This document shows, one piece after another, positions 1 to 9,127 of a stretch of 64,000 nucleotides of DNA. How positions within the stretch are numbered: position 1 is the stretch's first letter; the number at the start of each line of letters is the position of its first letter. The position numbers and the translations under genes are program-made. The stretch covers positions 585,567 through 649,566 of the forward strand of contig NZ_JBBVGR010000001.1 of NCBI RefSeq assembly GCF_038148855.1. The letters are read 5' to 3'. The stretch is from Phycobacter sedimenti. Lineage in GTDB: Bacteria > Pseudomonadota > Alphaproteobacteria > Rhodobacterales > Rhodobacteraceae. Below the pieces are notes generated by a model, which had not been told where the DNA came from, made no database searches, and saw nothing but the letters and a program-made list of their open reading frames with translations.

Positions 1-1522
1 TGAGATCCTCTTCGATCACCTCGGCCAGGGCCGCGTCGGATGTGCCGGTCTCGGCAAGGCCCTTGATATCGCACCAAGGCTCGCCCAGCGGTTCATCCTC
101 TTCATCAAGGATCACTGTGACGACCAGGTGGCCATTCAGTGCCATACGGATCCGGTCGCGCACGATGCCGTCAAGTGCGCCGATCTTGACCGTACCGTCC
201 AGATAGACCCGGCCGGTTTCCACGTAGTCCACGATCCTCGGCCCATCGCCCGCAAGATCCAGCATCGTTCCGTTTACGGCAACCACACTGGCAATCCCGG
301 CTTCTTCGCCGATACGCGCATGCTGCCGCAGATGCCGATGTTCACCGTGCATCGGCACAAGAATCCTCGGCTTCACCAGCGCGTGCAGTTGTTCGAGATC
401 CGGCCGGTTGGCGTGGCCCGAAACGTGATAGAGGCCCGAGCTGTCATCGACTACATCGACGCCCCGCTCCGAGAACTGGTTCATGATGCGGATCACGCCC
501 TTCTCGTTGCCGGGAATGGTCTTGGAGGAGAACAGGAACAGATCCCCCTCTTTCAGTTCAAGGCCCCGGTATTTGCCGCGTGCCATCTGCGCGGTTGCCG
601 CACGACGCTCCCCCTGGCTGCCGGTGGTGATCAGCATCAGGTTCTCGCGCGGGATATCCTGCGCTTCGTCGGGCTGGATCACCTTCGGGAAATCGGTCAG
701 CACACCGGTCTCCACGGCAGCCTCCACCATGCGCAGCATGGCGCGGCCCAGCAGAACGATGGACCGCCCTGCCCGTTCTCCAGCTTCGGCAAGGGTTTTC
801 ACCCGTGCCACGTTCGAAGCAAAGGTGGTTGCCGCAACCATTCCCCTGGCCTCACCGATCAGTTTTGTGATCTCGGGTGCGAGTTCCGCCTCCGAGCGGC
901 CCGGATGCGCCGAGAAGACATTGGTGGAGTCGCAGATCATCGCCTGCACGCCATCCTTGGCAATCTCCTTCCACATTTCCGGATCGAAGGGTTCTCCCAC
1001 AAGCGGGTTCGGATCCAGCTTGAAATCGCCCGTGTGCACCACGCGCCCGACGGGCGTGTCGATCACCAGCGCCCCGCTTTCGGGGATGGAGTGGGACATG
1101 GGCGCAACCCCAACGGTGAAGGGACCAAGCTTGGTCACCTCGGGCCAGGCAGAGACGGTCTGCACCATCAGGGGGTCGTGGCCGCGCTCTTCCATCTTGC
1201 GCCGTGCCAGATTGGCGGTAAAGGCGCGGGCATAGACCGGCACACGCAGGTCGCCGTAAAGATGGGAGACCGCACCGATATGGTCTTCGTGGCCGTGGGT
1301 GATGAACACCGCCTCCAGCTGGTCCACCCGCTCTTTCAGCCAGGTGATGTCGGGCATGATCAGATCCACGCCCGGGCTGGTGTCCATATCCGGGAAGGCA
1401 ACGCCCAGATCCACCAGGATCAGCCGCTCCTTGCCCGGCTTGCCGTAGCCATAGACATAGGCGTTCATGCCAATTTCACCTGCCCCGCCGAGGGGCAGAT
1501 AGATCAATCGTTCAGTGCTCAT
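1..1522 (-). CDS. rnj: Ribonuclease J (C-terminus beyond window edge)
   Basis: RNase J is a metallo-beta-lactamase/beta-CASP ribonuclease with 5'-3' exo- and endonuclease activity in RNA maturation and decay. About 507 residues are visible, beginning MSTERLIYLPLGGAGEIGMN. The metal motif HGHEDH is at residues 76-81 (H76, H78, D80, H81), and further metal/beta-CASP motifs (HTGDFK, HVSGHA, PMHGEH) follow in order. Bacterial RNase J is about 555 residues, so roughly the last 50 are cut off. The ATG lies 11 bases inside the end of coaX, so the ribosome site is within coaX and translation is probably coupled. The order birA-coaX-rnj is common in Rhodobacteraceae. Confidence 0.95.
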   Translation of the reverse strand, partial: MSTERLIYLPLGGAGEIGMNAYVYGYGKPGKERLILVDLGVAFPDMDTSPGVDLIMPDITWLKERVDQLEAVFITHGHEDHIGAVSHLYGDLRVPVYARAFTANLARRKMEERGHDPLMVQTVSAWPEVTKLGPFTVGVAPMSHSIPESGALVIDTPVGRVVHTGDFKLDPNPLVGEPFDPEMWKEIAKDGVQAMICDSTNVFSAHPGRSEAELAPEITKLIGEARGMVAATTFASNVARVKTLAEAGERAGRSIVLLGRAMLRMVEAAVETGVLTDFPKVIQPDEAQDIPRENLMLITTGSQGERRAATAQMARGKYRGLELKEGDLFLFSSKTIPGNEKGVIRIMNQFSERGVDVVDDSSGLYHVSGHANRPDLEQLHALVKPRILVPMHGEHRHLRQHARIGEEAGIASVVAVNGTMLDLAGDGPRIVDYVETGRVYLDGTVKIGALDGIVRDRIRMALNGHLVVTVILDEEDEPLGEPWCDIKGLAETGTSDAALAEVIEEDL

Positions 1523-2300
1523 TCGGAGTACCGTTATCCTTGTTATATTTATGGATGACCTGGAGTCCATGCATGGTGAGATCATCCTCATATGCGTCGA
1601 ACAGATCAGCAGTTTGCTGGAACAAAGGCGCCAGCCCGCCTGTTGATATGATTTTCATGGGCACGCCGCGCTCTTGCTTGATGCGGGTGCAGATTTCGCG
1701 GACGAGGCCCACGTAGCCCCAGAAGACGCCGGATTGCATGCAGGCCACGGTATTGGTGCCGATGACCTTCTGCGGTTTCGAGATGTCCACATGGGGCAAG
1801 GCCGCTGCTGCCTGGTGCAGGGCTTCAAGGCTCAGATTCACACCCGGTGCGATCACCCCGCCCACATAGGCGCCATCCTCGGCCACCACGTCGAATGTGG
1901 TCGCGGTGCCGAAATCCACCATCACCAAGTTGCCGCCGTAGTGATCGAACCCCGCAACCGTATTGACCAGCCGGTCCGGGCCAACGGCGGTACCTGCGTC
2001 TACGCGTACCTCGACCGGCAATAGGCAGTCGGGTTTCCCGACCACCAGGGGTCGGGTATTAAAGTAACGATCCCCCAGAACCCGCAGGTTGAAGACCACA
2101 CGCGGCACGGTGGAGGAGATGATCATGTCGGTAATATCCGCCTCGATCCCCTGCAGCCGCATCAGTGTGTTGAGCCAGACGAAATACTGGTCCGCCGTGC
2201 GCCGCCAGTCGGTAGCCGTGCGCCAGGTTCCGACGAATTGCTCCCCATCCCAGATCGAGAACACGGTATTTGTGTTGCCACAGTCAACGGCCAGAAGCAT
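1512..2300 (-). CDS. coaX: Type III pantothenate kinase
   Basis: Phosphorylates pantothenate in the first step of coenzyme A synthesis. The protein of 262 residues begins MLLAVDCGNTNTVF, the ATP-binding DxGNT motif of type III kinases. GPDRLVN and MVDFGTATTFD (catalytic aspartate and phosphate-binding region) follow. I chose the internal ATG at 2300 because AGGAAGGA lies nine bases upstream and it leaves a short gap after birA; a longer form would start at 2327 and overlap birA. Type III enzymes are insensitive to CoA feedback and need a monovalent cation (family knowledge). Confidence 0.95.
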   Translation of the reverse strand: MLLAVDCGNTNTVFSIWDGEQFVGTWRTATDWRRTADQYFVWLNTLMRLQGIEADITDMIISSTVPRVVFNLRVLGDRYFNTRPLVVGKPDCLLPVEVRVDAGTAVGPDRLVNTVAGFDHYGGNLVMVDFGTATTFDVVAEDGAYVGGVIAPGVNLSLEALHQAAAALPHVDISKPQKVIGTNTVACMQSGVFWGYVGLVREICTRIKQERGVPMKIISTGGLAPLFQQTADLFDAYEDDLTMHGLQVIHKYNKDNGTPNEH

Positions 2301-2313
2301 CGTTGCGTCCTTC

Positions 2314-3060
2314 CTAGAAGTAGACATCCGCGGCCGGAATACAAGTGCGGCCCTTGGCGGTGTTTAGGACAAGGTTGCCCTGGGCGTCCACCGTCTCGAA
2401 GGTGCCTTCGGTTTCGGACGTTGCGGTGCGTGCGGTGATAACCTCGCCCAGTTTGGCCGCGCGCGCCAGCCAGGCGGTGCGGATCGGCTCGAACCCATAG
2501 GTAATGAACTGCTCCTCATAGCGGGCGTAGGCCTCGGCGAGCGCCTCAAGGAACTCCTCGGCAGACACCTGAATCCCGGTTTCAGAGAGCAGCGAGACCG
2601 GCCAGACGGCACCCGGTTCCAGCCACTCTTTCATCGGGGTTTCCATCAGGTTCACCCCGATCCCAATCGACAGATGGGTAACGCCACTGCCCTGACCGGT
2701 ACTTTCCAGCAGGATACCGGCCAGTTTTCCGCCATTCAGCAGCACATCATTCGGCCACTTCAAAGCAAGGCCATCGGTGCGACCAGTCACTGCAACGCAG
2801 GCATCGAACAGCGCAAGGGAGGCCACGAAACTACGCAAAGCCACCTGATCTGCGGGACCTTCTGGACGCAGGACAAGCGTGGCGGCAAAGTTGCCCTTGG
2901 GATCCTTCCAATCCCGTCCACGGCGCGCGCGCCCCTTTGTCTGGCGCAGCGCAAGGATCCATTCGGGCCCTTTCAGATCACCCGCAATGCGGGCTGCCTC
3001 ATCCAGAGTGCTATCCACCTCTGGCAGAACGCGTTTTCCATATCCCACAGGCCAGGTCAT
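2314..3060 (-). CDS. birA: Biotin--[acetyl-CoA-carboxylase] ligase
   Basis: Attaches biotin to the carrier lysine of biotin enzymes; a likely client in this window is the methylcrotonyl-CoA carboxylase alpha subunit. The protein of about 248 residues has the catalytic core only: WILALRQTKGRARRGRDW (the GRGRxG-like biotin/AMP loop), KWPNDVLLNGGKLAGILLE, and a C-terminal SH3-like domain. There is no N-terminal winged helix, so it should not act as a repressor like E. coli BirA. ATG 3060 has AAGGTG upstream; an in-frame GTG at 3069 is possible. It follows the nuo terminator, so it needs its own promoter, although birA following nuoN is conserved in Paracoccus. Confidence 0.93.
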   Translation of the reverse strand: MTWPVGYGKRVLPEVDSTLDEAARIAGDLKGPEWILALRQTKGRARRGRDWKDPKGNFAATLVLRPEGPADQVALRSFVASLALFDACVAVTGRTDGLALKWPNDVLLNGGKLAGILLESTGQGSGVTHLSIGIGVNLMETPMKEWLEPGAVWPVSLLSETGIQVSAEEFLEALAEAYARYEEQFITYGFEPIRTAWLARAAKLGEVITARTATSETEGTFETVDAQGNLVLNTAKGRTCIPAADVYF

Positions 3061-3086
3061 AGCCGACACACCTTATTCTTATGCGC

Positions 3087-3116
3087 AAAAGGCCCGGTCG
3101 CACGACCGGGCCCTTT
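3087..3116 (-). terminator. Intrinsic terminator of the nuo operon
   Basis: An inverted repeat with a GC-rich stem (GGCCCGGTC pairing with GACCGGGCC, one C bulged) lies 21 bases after the nuoN stop. On the minus strand it is followed by TTTT. It separates nuoN from birA. Confidence 0.8.
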
Positions 3117-3136
3117 CAACTTGTCTATAGCCTTGA

Positions 3137-4576
3137 TCAATTGACAAGGGTTGCAGCCGCAGCCGCCGCAGCGCCGTCAATTCCGAACTGATAGACCACA
3201 CCGATCAGCATCAGAGCCGCAGAGGCCATCAGCCCAAGGGTCAGAACGGGCGAACCCTTCGCTTCGACCTCTTCTTCAGCGCTGCCAAAGTACATGTAGA
3301 AAACAATCCGCAGGTAGTAGAAGGCACCGATAACGGACGCGATGGCCGAGGCGATGACCAGCCCCATGAGACCTGCCTCAACACCCGCCTGCCAGACGCC
3401 CAGCTTGGCAAAGAAGCCCAGCATCGGTGGCACACCCGCCAGCGAGAACATGAGGATCAGGACCGCCAGTGCCTTGCCAGGCTCGCGTGATGCGAACTGG
3501 TTCAGCGACATGATATCGGTGACCGGCTTGCCGTCCTTTTCCAGCATCAGGATAAAGGAGAAGGTACCGACATTCATGGTGACATAGATCGCCAGATAGA
3601 CCAGCATGGCCGAAACGCCTGCCTCGGTGCCCGCCGCCAGACCGATCATCGCATAGCCCATGTGGGCGATCGAGGAAAACGCCATCAGGCGCTTGATATC
3701 GCGCTGGCCGATGGCCGCAATGGCGCCCAGGAACATGGACAGCACCGACAGAACCACAATCACCTGCTGCCAGTCGACGATGGCGCCGCCAAAGGCGTCG
3801 TGCAGCACGCGGGCGAACAGTCCCATCGCGGCCACTTTCGGCGCTGTGGCAAAGAAGGCCGTGACCGGCGTGGGGGAGCCTTCGTAGACATCCGGGGTCC
3901 ACATGTGGAACGGCACGGCGGACACCTTGAAGGCCATGCCCGAGATCAGGAACACCAGGCCAAAGAGCATGCCAAGCGACATTTCACCATGTTCTGCCAC
4001 CTGGATGATGCCAGCGAACTTGGTGGTTCCGGCAAAGCCGTAGACCAGCGATGCACCATAGAGCAGCAGACCCGAGGACAGCGCGCCGAGGACGAAGTAC
4101 TTGAGCCCCGCTTCGGTGGATTTGACGCTGTCACGGCGCAGCGAGGCAACCACGTAAAGCGCCAGCGATTGCAGCTCAAGCCCCATGTACAGCGCCATCA
4201 GATCGCCTGCGGACACCATGACCATCATGCCGACCGCGCTCAGCGCGATCAGGATGGGGTACTCGAACGGCAGCATGCCGCGGCGGGACATGTATTCCTG
4301 CCCCATGATCATCACGGCAGCGGCGGCGACCAGGATCACAACCTTGGCAAAGCGTGAGAAGCCGTCGTCGACGAACATGCCAGCAAAGGCTTCGTTGGTG
4401 CCGCTACCGGCTGCGGCGATCCAGACCGCCAGGGCAACCATCAGACCAGCGGTGGCCCAGACCAGTGTCGTGGCCAGCTTGTTCTTGCCGGTATAGACGG
4501 CCACCAAGAGCGCCACCATTGCGTAAAGCGCCAGAACAATCTCTGGCAGGACGATGGAGAGATCAGCTTGGATCAT
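3137..4576 (-). CDS. nuoN: NADH-quinone oxidoreductase subunit N
   Basis: One of the three antiporter-like membrane subunits (L, M, N) of respiratory complex I, forming a proton channel in the membrane arm. It has 479 residues, the usual length, and about 14 hydrophobic segments. Family motifs include the MALYMGLELQSLALYVVASL segment carrying the channel glutamate and the VSAVPFHMWTPDVYEGSPTP loop, with the conserved lysine of the preceding helix in GMAFKVSA. It is the last gene of the operon, 14 bases after nuoM, and is followed by a terminator. Confidence 0.98.
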   Translation of the reverse strand: MIQADLSIVLPEIVLALYAMVALLVAVYTGKNKLATTLVWATAGLMVALAVWIAAAGSGTNEAFAGMFVDDGFSRFAKVVILVAAAAVMIMGQEYMSRRGMLPFEYPILIALSAVGMMVMVSAGDLMALYMGLELQSLALYVVASLRRDSVKSTEAGLKYFVLGALSSGLLLYGASLVYGFAGTTKFAGIIQVAEHGEMSLGMLFGLVFLISGMAFKVSAVPFHMWTPDVYEGSPTPVTAFFATAPKVAAMGLFARVLHDAFGGAIVDWQQVIVVLSVLSMFLGAIAAIGQRDIKRLMAFSSIAHMGYAMIGLAAGTEAGVSAMLVYLAIYVTMNVGTFSFILMLEKDGKPVTDIMSLNQFASREPGKALAVLILMFSLAGVPPMLGFFAKLGVWQAGVEAGLMGLVIASAIASVIGAFYYLRIVFYMYFGSAEEEVEAKGSPVLTLGLMASAALMLIGVVYQFGIDGAAAAAAATLVN

Positions 4577-4590
4577 CTGCCTTGGCTCCC

Positions 4591-6138
4591 TTAGTGCGAA
4601 GCAATCTGGGTCGCCGACGAGGTGTCAGCGGCGGCCAGAGATTGGTTGAAGTTCGAGATCAGCGCCTCGGTGGACGGACCGATGATATCGGTGACAAGCG
4701 ACGGGTAGACGCCCAAAAGGATGGTCATCACCACCAGCGGCGCAAAGATGAACCGCTCGCGCGCATCCATGTCCTTGATGGTCTTGAGGCTTTCCTTGAT
4801 CAGATCGCCAAAGACCACGCGGCGATAAAGCCACAGCGCATAGCCCGCCGAGAAGATCACGCCGGTTGCGGCAACGGCTGCCACCCAGGTGTTCTTCTGG
4901 AAGGTGCCCATCAGGGTCAGGAATTCTCCGACGAAACCGGATGTGCCCGGCAGGCCCACGTTGCCCATGGTGAAGAACATGAAGACGAGCGCATAGGCGG
5001 GCATGCGGATCACAAGGCCGCCATAGGCGTCGATGTCGCGGGTGTGCATACGATCATAGATGACGCCCACGCAAAGGAACAGCGCCGCCGATATGAAGCC
5101 GTGGCTCAGCATCTGAAAGATCGCGCCGTCGATGCCCTGCTGGTTGGCAGCAAAGATGCCCATGGTCACAAAGCCCATATGCGCAACCGAGGAATAAGCG
5201 ATCAGCTTTTTCATGTCCTCTTGCACCATCGCCACCAGCGACGTGTAGACAACCGCGATGGCTGACATCCAGAGGATCAGATCCGTCATCACATCGGCGC
5301 CCACCGGGAACATCGGCAATGAGAAACGCAGGAAGCCATAGCCGCCCATCTTCAAAAGGATCGCCGCCAGCACGACCGAACCTGCCGTCGGCGCCTGAAC
5401 GTGCGCATCCGGCAGCCAGGTGTGCACCGGCCACATCGGCATCTTCACCGCGAAGGAGGCAAAGAAGGCGAGGAACATCAGGGTCTGCATGCCGCCGACC
5501 ACATGGATGCCAAGAACATCAAAGCTTGCCGCCGAGAAGCTGTGCGTCAGCAGGGTTTCGATGTCCGTGGTGCCCGCATCGGCATACATGGCGACCATGG
5601 CAACCAGCATCAGCACCGAGCCGAAGAAGGTATAGAGGAAGAACTTGAACGACGCGTAGATCCGCTCCTTGCCGCCCCAGATGCCGATGATCAGGAACAT
5701 CGGTATCAGGCCCGCCTCGAAGAACAGGTAGAACAGCACTAGATCCAGCGCCATGAAGACGCCCAGCATCAGGGTCTCAAGCAGCAGGAAGGCCACCATG
5801 TATTCCTTGACGCGGGTGGTGACGTTCCAGCTGGCCAGAATGGTCAGCGGCATAACGAAGGTGGTGAGCATCACGAACAGCACCGAAATGCCGTCAACGC
5901 CCATCTTGTACTTCAGGCCAAAGATCCACTCGGCCTCTTCCACGAACTGAAAGCCCGTGTTTGAGGGGTCGAAATTCGCGTAAATCGACAACGACGCCAG
6001 GAAGGTGATCGAGGTCGCCAGGAGCGCGATCCATTTGGCGTTGCGTTGTCCCGCTGCGTCATCCCCCCGGAGCAGCAGGGCCATCAGGCCCGCCGCAAAC
6101 GCCGGGATAAAGGTGACAATAGAAAGGATGTTGTCCAT
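4591..6138 (-). CDS. nuoM: NADH-quinone oxidoreductase subunit M
   Basis: Antiporter-like proton channel subunit in the membrane arm of complex I. It has 515 residues, close to the family norm. The essential glutamate is E141 in FYLFFEAGLIPM, and the channel lysine is K232 in FAVKMPMWPVHTWLPDAH, followed by the AHVQAPTAGSV signature. The start overlaps the nuoL stop by one base (TGATG-type junction), so the two are very probably translationally coupled. Confidence 0.98.
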   Translation of the reverse strand: MDNILSIVTFIPAFAAGLMALLLRGDDAAGQRNAKWIALLATSITFLASLSIYANFDPSNTGFQFVEEAEWIFGLKYKMGVDGISVLFVMLTTFVMPLTILASWNVTTRVKEYMVAFLLLETLMLGVFMALDLVLFYLFFEAGLIPMFLIIGIWGGKERIYASFKFFLYTFFGSVLMLVAMVAMYADAGTTDIETLLTHSFSAASFDVLGIHVVGGMQTLMFLAFFASFAVKMPMWPVHTWLPDAHVQAPTAGSVVLAAILLKMGGYGFLRFSLPMFPVGADVMTDLILWMSAIAVVYTSLVAMVQEDMKKLIAYSSVAHMGFVTMGIFAANQQGIDGAIFQMLSHGFISAALFLCVGVIYDRMHTRDIDAYGGLVIRMPAYALVFMFFTMGNVGLPGTSGFVGEFLTLMGTFQKNTWVAAVAATGVIFSAGYALWLYRRVVFGDLIKESLKTIKDMDARERFIFAPLVVMTILLGVYPSLVTDIIGPSTEALISNFNQSLAAADTSSATQIASH

Positions 6139-8237
6139 CAGTGCGCTCCTCCGCCGATCGACATCCAGGTGACAAGGGCGGCAATGCCCAGCACCATCCA
6201 GAAGGCATAGGTAAAGATGAAGCCGGACTGGGCCCGGCCAGCGAGACGGGTGAAGAAGGGCACAATGCCCATGGCCACACCGTTCAGGAAACCATCGATC
6301 GTCTTGCCGTCGCCCTTCTTCCAGAAGAAGCGGCCAATGGCCAGGGCGGGTTTGACAAAGATCGCATCGTACAGTTCGTCAAAGTACCACTTGTTCTTGA
6401 GGAACAGATACAAGGGGCGATGCGTCTCGGCGAGGCGCCCGGGTAGTGACGGGTTCCAGATGTAGAACCACAACGCCATGATCAGACCGCCCAGCATGGC
6501 GATGAAGGGCGAGACCTTGACCCATTTCGGAACCGCATGGGCATCGTCGAGCACGGTATTGTCCGGCGCGATGTAAAGCGCCCCCTCACCCGGCTTGCCG
6601 GTGAAGACATAGTGGTGCTCCCCCTTGGCGGCTTCGCCGTGATCGTCCGTGGCCGCACCATGTGAGTCTTCGCCATGGGCATCGCCGTGACCGTCAGCCG
6701 AAGCCTCCGCATAGGGAATGCCGTAGAACTTGCCGACGGTATCGGTGTGGCCAAAGAAGCTCTTGTACCAGATCATGCCAGAGAAGACCGCCCCCAGCGC
6801 CAGAACGCCAAGCGGGATCAGCATGACCATCGGGCTTTCATGCGCATGATCATGCGTATGCTTGTCGCCGCGCGGCTTGCCGTAGAAGGTCAGGAAGATC
6901 AGGCGCCAAGAGTAGAACGAAGTCATCGCAGCGGCTACGACAAGAAGCCAGAAGCCATATGATGACCCGCCCGCATAGGCGCTTTCGATGATCGCGTCCT
7001 TGGACAGGAAGCCGGCAAAGCCGATGTAGGTCAGCGGAATACCAACGCCAGTGATGGCCAGCGTGCCGATCATCATCGCGGCAAAGGTATAGGGGATCTT
7101 CTTGCGCAGACCACCATAGTTCATCATGTCCTGCTCATGGTGCATCGCGTGGATCACCGAGCCTGCACCAAGGAACAGCATCGCCTTGAAGAAGGCGTGG
7201 GTGAACAGGTGAAACATTGCCGCCGAGTACATGCCCACGCCAGCAGCCACGAACATGTAGCCAAGCTGCGAACAGGTGGAATAGGCGATGACGCGCTTGA
7301 TGTCGGTCTGCACCAGGCCAACGGTCGCGGCAAAGAAGGCTGTCGTTGCACCAAGCACGGTGATGAACATGGTTGCCTCGGGCGCGAACTCCATCAGCGG
7401 CGACATGCGGCAGACGAGGAAGACACCGGCGGTCACCATGGTTGCGGCGTGGATCAGGGCCGAAACCGGGGTCGGGCCCTCCATCGCGTCCGGCAGCCAG
7501 GTGTGCAGGATCAGCTGCGCCGACTTGCCCATGGCGCCGATGAACAGCAGCACGGCAATCAGGTTGGCCGCGTTCCACTCACCCCAAAGGAAAGAAACCT
7601 GAGTCTCTGCGATCTCCGGCACGGCTGCGAAGATGTCGTTGAAGCTGATGCTGTCGGTCAGCAGGAACAGTCCAAAGATCCCCAGCGCAAAGCCGAAGTC
7701 GCCCACACGGTTGACGATAAAGGCCTTCATCGCCGCCGCATTGGCAGAAGGCTTGCGGTAGTAGAAGCCGATCAGCAGGTAGGAGGCCACGCCCACGCCC
7801 TCCCAGCCAAAGAACATTTGCACCAAGTTGTCCGCCGTAACCAGCATCAGCATCGCGAAGGTGAAGAAGGACAGGTAGGCAAAGAAGCGCGGCTTGTAGC
7901 TTTCGCCGTCCTTCCACTGCGGATCGTGATCCATGTAGCCGAAGGAGTAGAGGTGCACGAGGCTGGAGACCGTGGTGACAACGATCAGCATAATCGCGGT
8001 CAGGCGGTCCAGACGGATCCCCCAGGAGGTCGAGAGCGATCCGCTTTCGATCCAGCGCAGGATCTCGATGTTCTGGGTGGTGCCATCAAAGGTCAGGAAG
8101 ACGGTCCAGGACAGCACGGCAGAGAGGAACAGCAGGCCCGTGGCCGTGATCATCGCGGCCTTTTCGCCGATGAACTTCCAGCCAAATCCGCAGATCAGCG
8201 CGCCCACGAGCGGGGCAAAGAGAAGGATGGTTTCCAT
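6138..8237 (-). CDS. nuoL: NADH-quinone oxidoreductase subunit L with His-rich loop
   Basis: Distal proton channel subunit of complex I, with the long lateral helix near its C-terminus. At 699 residues it is longer than the E. coli protein (613). Channel residues are visible: E146 in FFGWEGVGVAS, K238 in GAMGKSAQL and H245 in LILHTWLPDAM. The extra length includes two histidine/acid-rich stretches: HTHDHAHES at about 460-468, and a loop at about 515-543 with some seven histidines among Asp and Glu. This soluble loop precedes the lateral-helix region. It is encoded between nuoK and nuoM with a six-base gap and a one-base overlap respectively. Confidence 0.97.
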   Translation of the reverse strand: METILLFAPLVGALICGFGWKFIGEKAAMITATGLLFLSAVLSWTVFLTFDGTTQNIEILRWIESGSLSTSWGIRLDRLTAIMLIVVTTVSSLVHLYSFGYMDHDPQWKDGESYKPRFFAYLSFFTFAMLMLVTADNLVQMFFGWEGVGVASYLLIGFYYRKPSANAAAMKAFIVNRVGDFGFALGIFGLFLLTDSISFNDIFAAVPEIAETQVSFLWGEWNAANLIAVLLFIGAMGKSAQLILHTWLPDAMEGPTPVSALIHAATMVTAGVFLVCRMSPLMEFAPEATMFITVLGATTAFFAATVGLVQTDIKRVIAYSTCSQLGYMFVAAGVGMYSAAMFHLFTHAFFKAMLFLGAGSVIHAMHHEQDMMNYGGLRKKIPYTFAAMMIGTLAITGVGIPLTYIGFAGFLSKDAIIESAYAGGSSYGFWLLVVAAAMTSFYSWRLIFLTFYGKPRGDKHTHDHAHESPMVMLIPLGVLALGAVFSGMIWYKSFFGHTDTVGKFYGIPYAEASADGHGDAHGEDSHGAATDDHGEAAKGEHHYVFTGKPGEGALYIAPDNTVLDDAHAVPKWVKVSPFIAMLGGLIMALWFYIWNPSLPGRLAETHRPLYLFLKNKWYFDELYDAIFVKPALAIGRFFWKKGDGKTIDGFLNGVAMGIVPFFTRLAGRAQSGFIFTYAFWMVLGIAALVTWMSIGGGAH

Positions 8238-8243
8238 TGTTCT

Positions 8244-8549
8244 TTAGCCCTTCATCACGTTGATGTCTTCGACGGCGATGGTGCCGCGGTTGCGGAAGAA
8301 GCAAACCAGGATCGCAAGGCCAATGGCGGCCTCGGCGGCGGCCACGGTCAGCACGAACAAGGTAAAGACCTGCCCCACCAGATCGCCAAGGAAGCTGGAA
8401 AAGGCCACAAGGTTGATGTTCACCGCCAGCAGCATCAATTCGATGCTCATCAAGAGGATGATCACGTTCTTGCGGTTGAGGAACAGGCCAAAGATCCCAA
8501 TGACGAACAGCGTCGCCGCAACGGTGAGATAATGTTCAAGTCCTATCAT
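8244..8549 (-). CDS. nuoK: NADH-quinone oxidoreductase subunit K
   Basis: Small three-helix membrane subunit of complex I, homologous to MrpC. With the ATG at 8549 the product is 101 residues, exactly the family length, beginning MIGLEHYLTVAATLF. The two conserved membrane glutamates are in the SIELMLLAVNINLVA segment and in the AAAEAAIGLAI segment. The ATG overlaps the stop codon of the upstream non-nuo gene as ATGA, so this subunit probably depends on that gene for efficient translation. Confidence 0.97.
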   Translation of the reverse strand: MIGLEHYLTVAATLFVIGIFGLFLNRKNVIILLMSIELMLLAVNINLVAFSSFLGDLVGQVFTLFVLTVAAAEAAIGLAILVCFFRNRGTIAVEDINVMKG

Positions 8550-9127
8550 GATTTCGCTCCCGGCGAGTTGGGGTAGAAGACTTTGCACCCGCACAGCAGA
8601 TCAAAACGATCGCCCCGACCTACCTTGTGTGTCTCAGTAAAGTTAATTGAAAACTCGAAGAACTGAGTGTTGGGGTTCAGCTCACGAGCCCCAGCGGCAG
8701 CTGCCACTTCAACCAGTTCGTGAAGATCTTTTCCCGCGTTCAGAGAAAACGGCGCTTGGTCCCCAACAAGTGGCGCATAAACGGCTTGTGGTCCGCAGCT
8801 CGTTTCCCCAATGATCGTTTCCGGCCCCAGCAGAATTGTCACTTCTCGAGTCTTGCAATCGCCCAGCAGAACTTTCGCGGAGTTTTCGTTGATGACCTGA
8901 AAGAAGCGTCCGTCATCAAGCCGAACGGCCTCACCCAGCCTCTGATCGTCATAAGCTCCGCCATTGATCATCCGGCAGCGCCGATCAATGGCAACCGGTT
9001 TGCTGTCGGCCCGCACTTCACTGGCTGACCGCTCTTCCTCGGCATAGATGCACGCCAACGAAGGAACCGGCACAACCGCGATGGAAACGGCGACCAGGAC
9101 ATTAGATATGGACTTGCGTGTCTTCAC
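8546..9127 (-). CDS. Exported cysteine-containing protein embedded between nuoJ and nuoK
   Basis: I do not recognise this 193-residue product. It starts with GTG overlapping the nuoJ stop (GTGA) and ends overlapping the nuoK start (ATGA), so it is locked into the operon. The N-terminus has lysine/arginine residues, a hydrophobic core (VLVAVSIAVVPV) and SLAC, a typical Sec signal peptide; SLAC is a poor lipobox, so a soluble periplasmic protein seems likelier than a lipoprotein. The mature part has about six cysteines, including CGC near the end, which suggests disulfides or metal binding. No membrane segments follow. A role in complex I assembly is only a guess from position. Confidence 0.75.
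   Translation of the reverse strand: MKTRKSISNVLVAVSIAVVPVPSLACIYAEEERSASEVRADSKPVAIDRRCRMINGGAYDDQRLGEAVRLDDGRFFQVINENSAKVLLGDCKTREVTILLGPETIIGETSCGPQAVYAPLVGDQAPFSLNAGKDLHELVEVAAAAGARELNPNTQFFEFSINFTETHKVGRGDRFDLLCGCKVFYPNSPGAKS

Noticed and set aside
128..1558. Long plus-strand frame of 476 codons opposite ribonuclease J
   Set aside because: It is the antisense shadow of the RNase J gene, with no family features; GC-rich codon bias keeps such frames open.
7137..8576. 479-codon plus-strand frame opposite nuoL and nuoK
   Set aside because: Composition is rich in His, Gln, Arg and Gly with no domain; it mirrors the membrane protein genes on the other strand.
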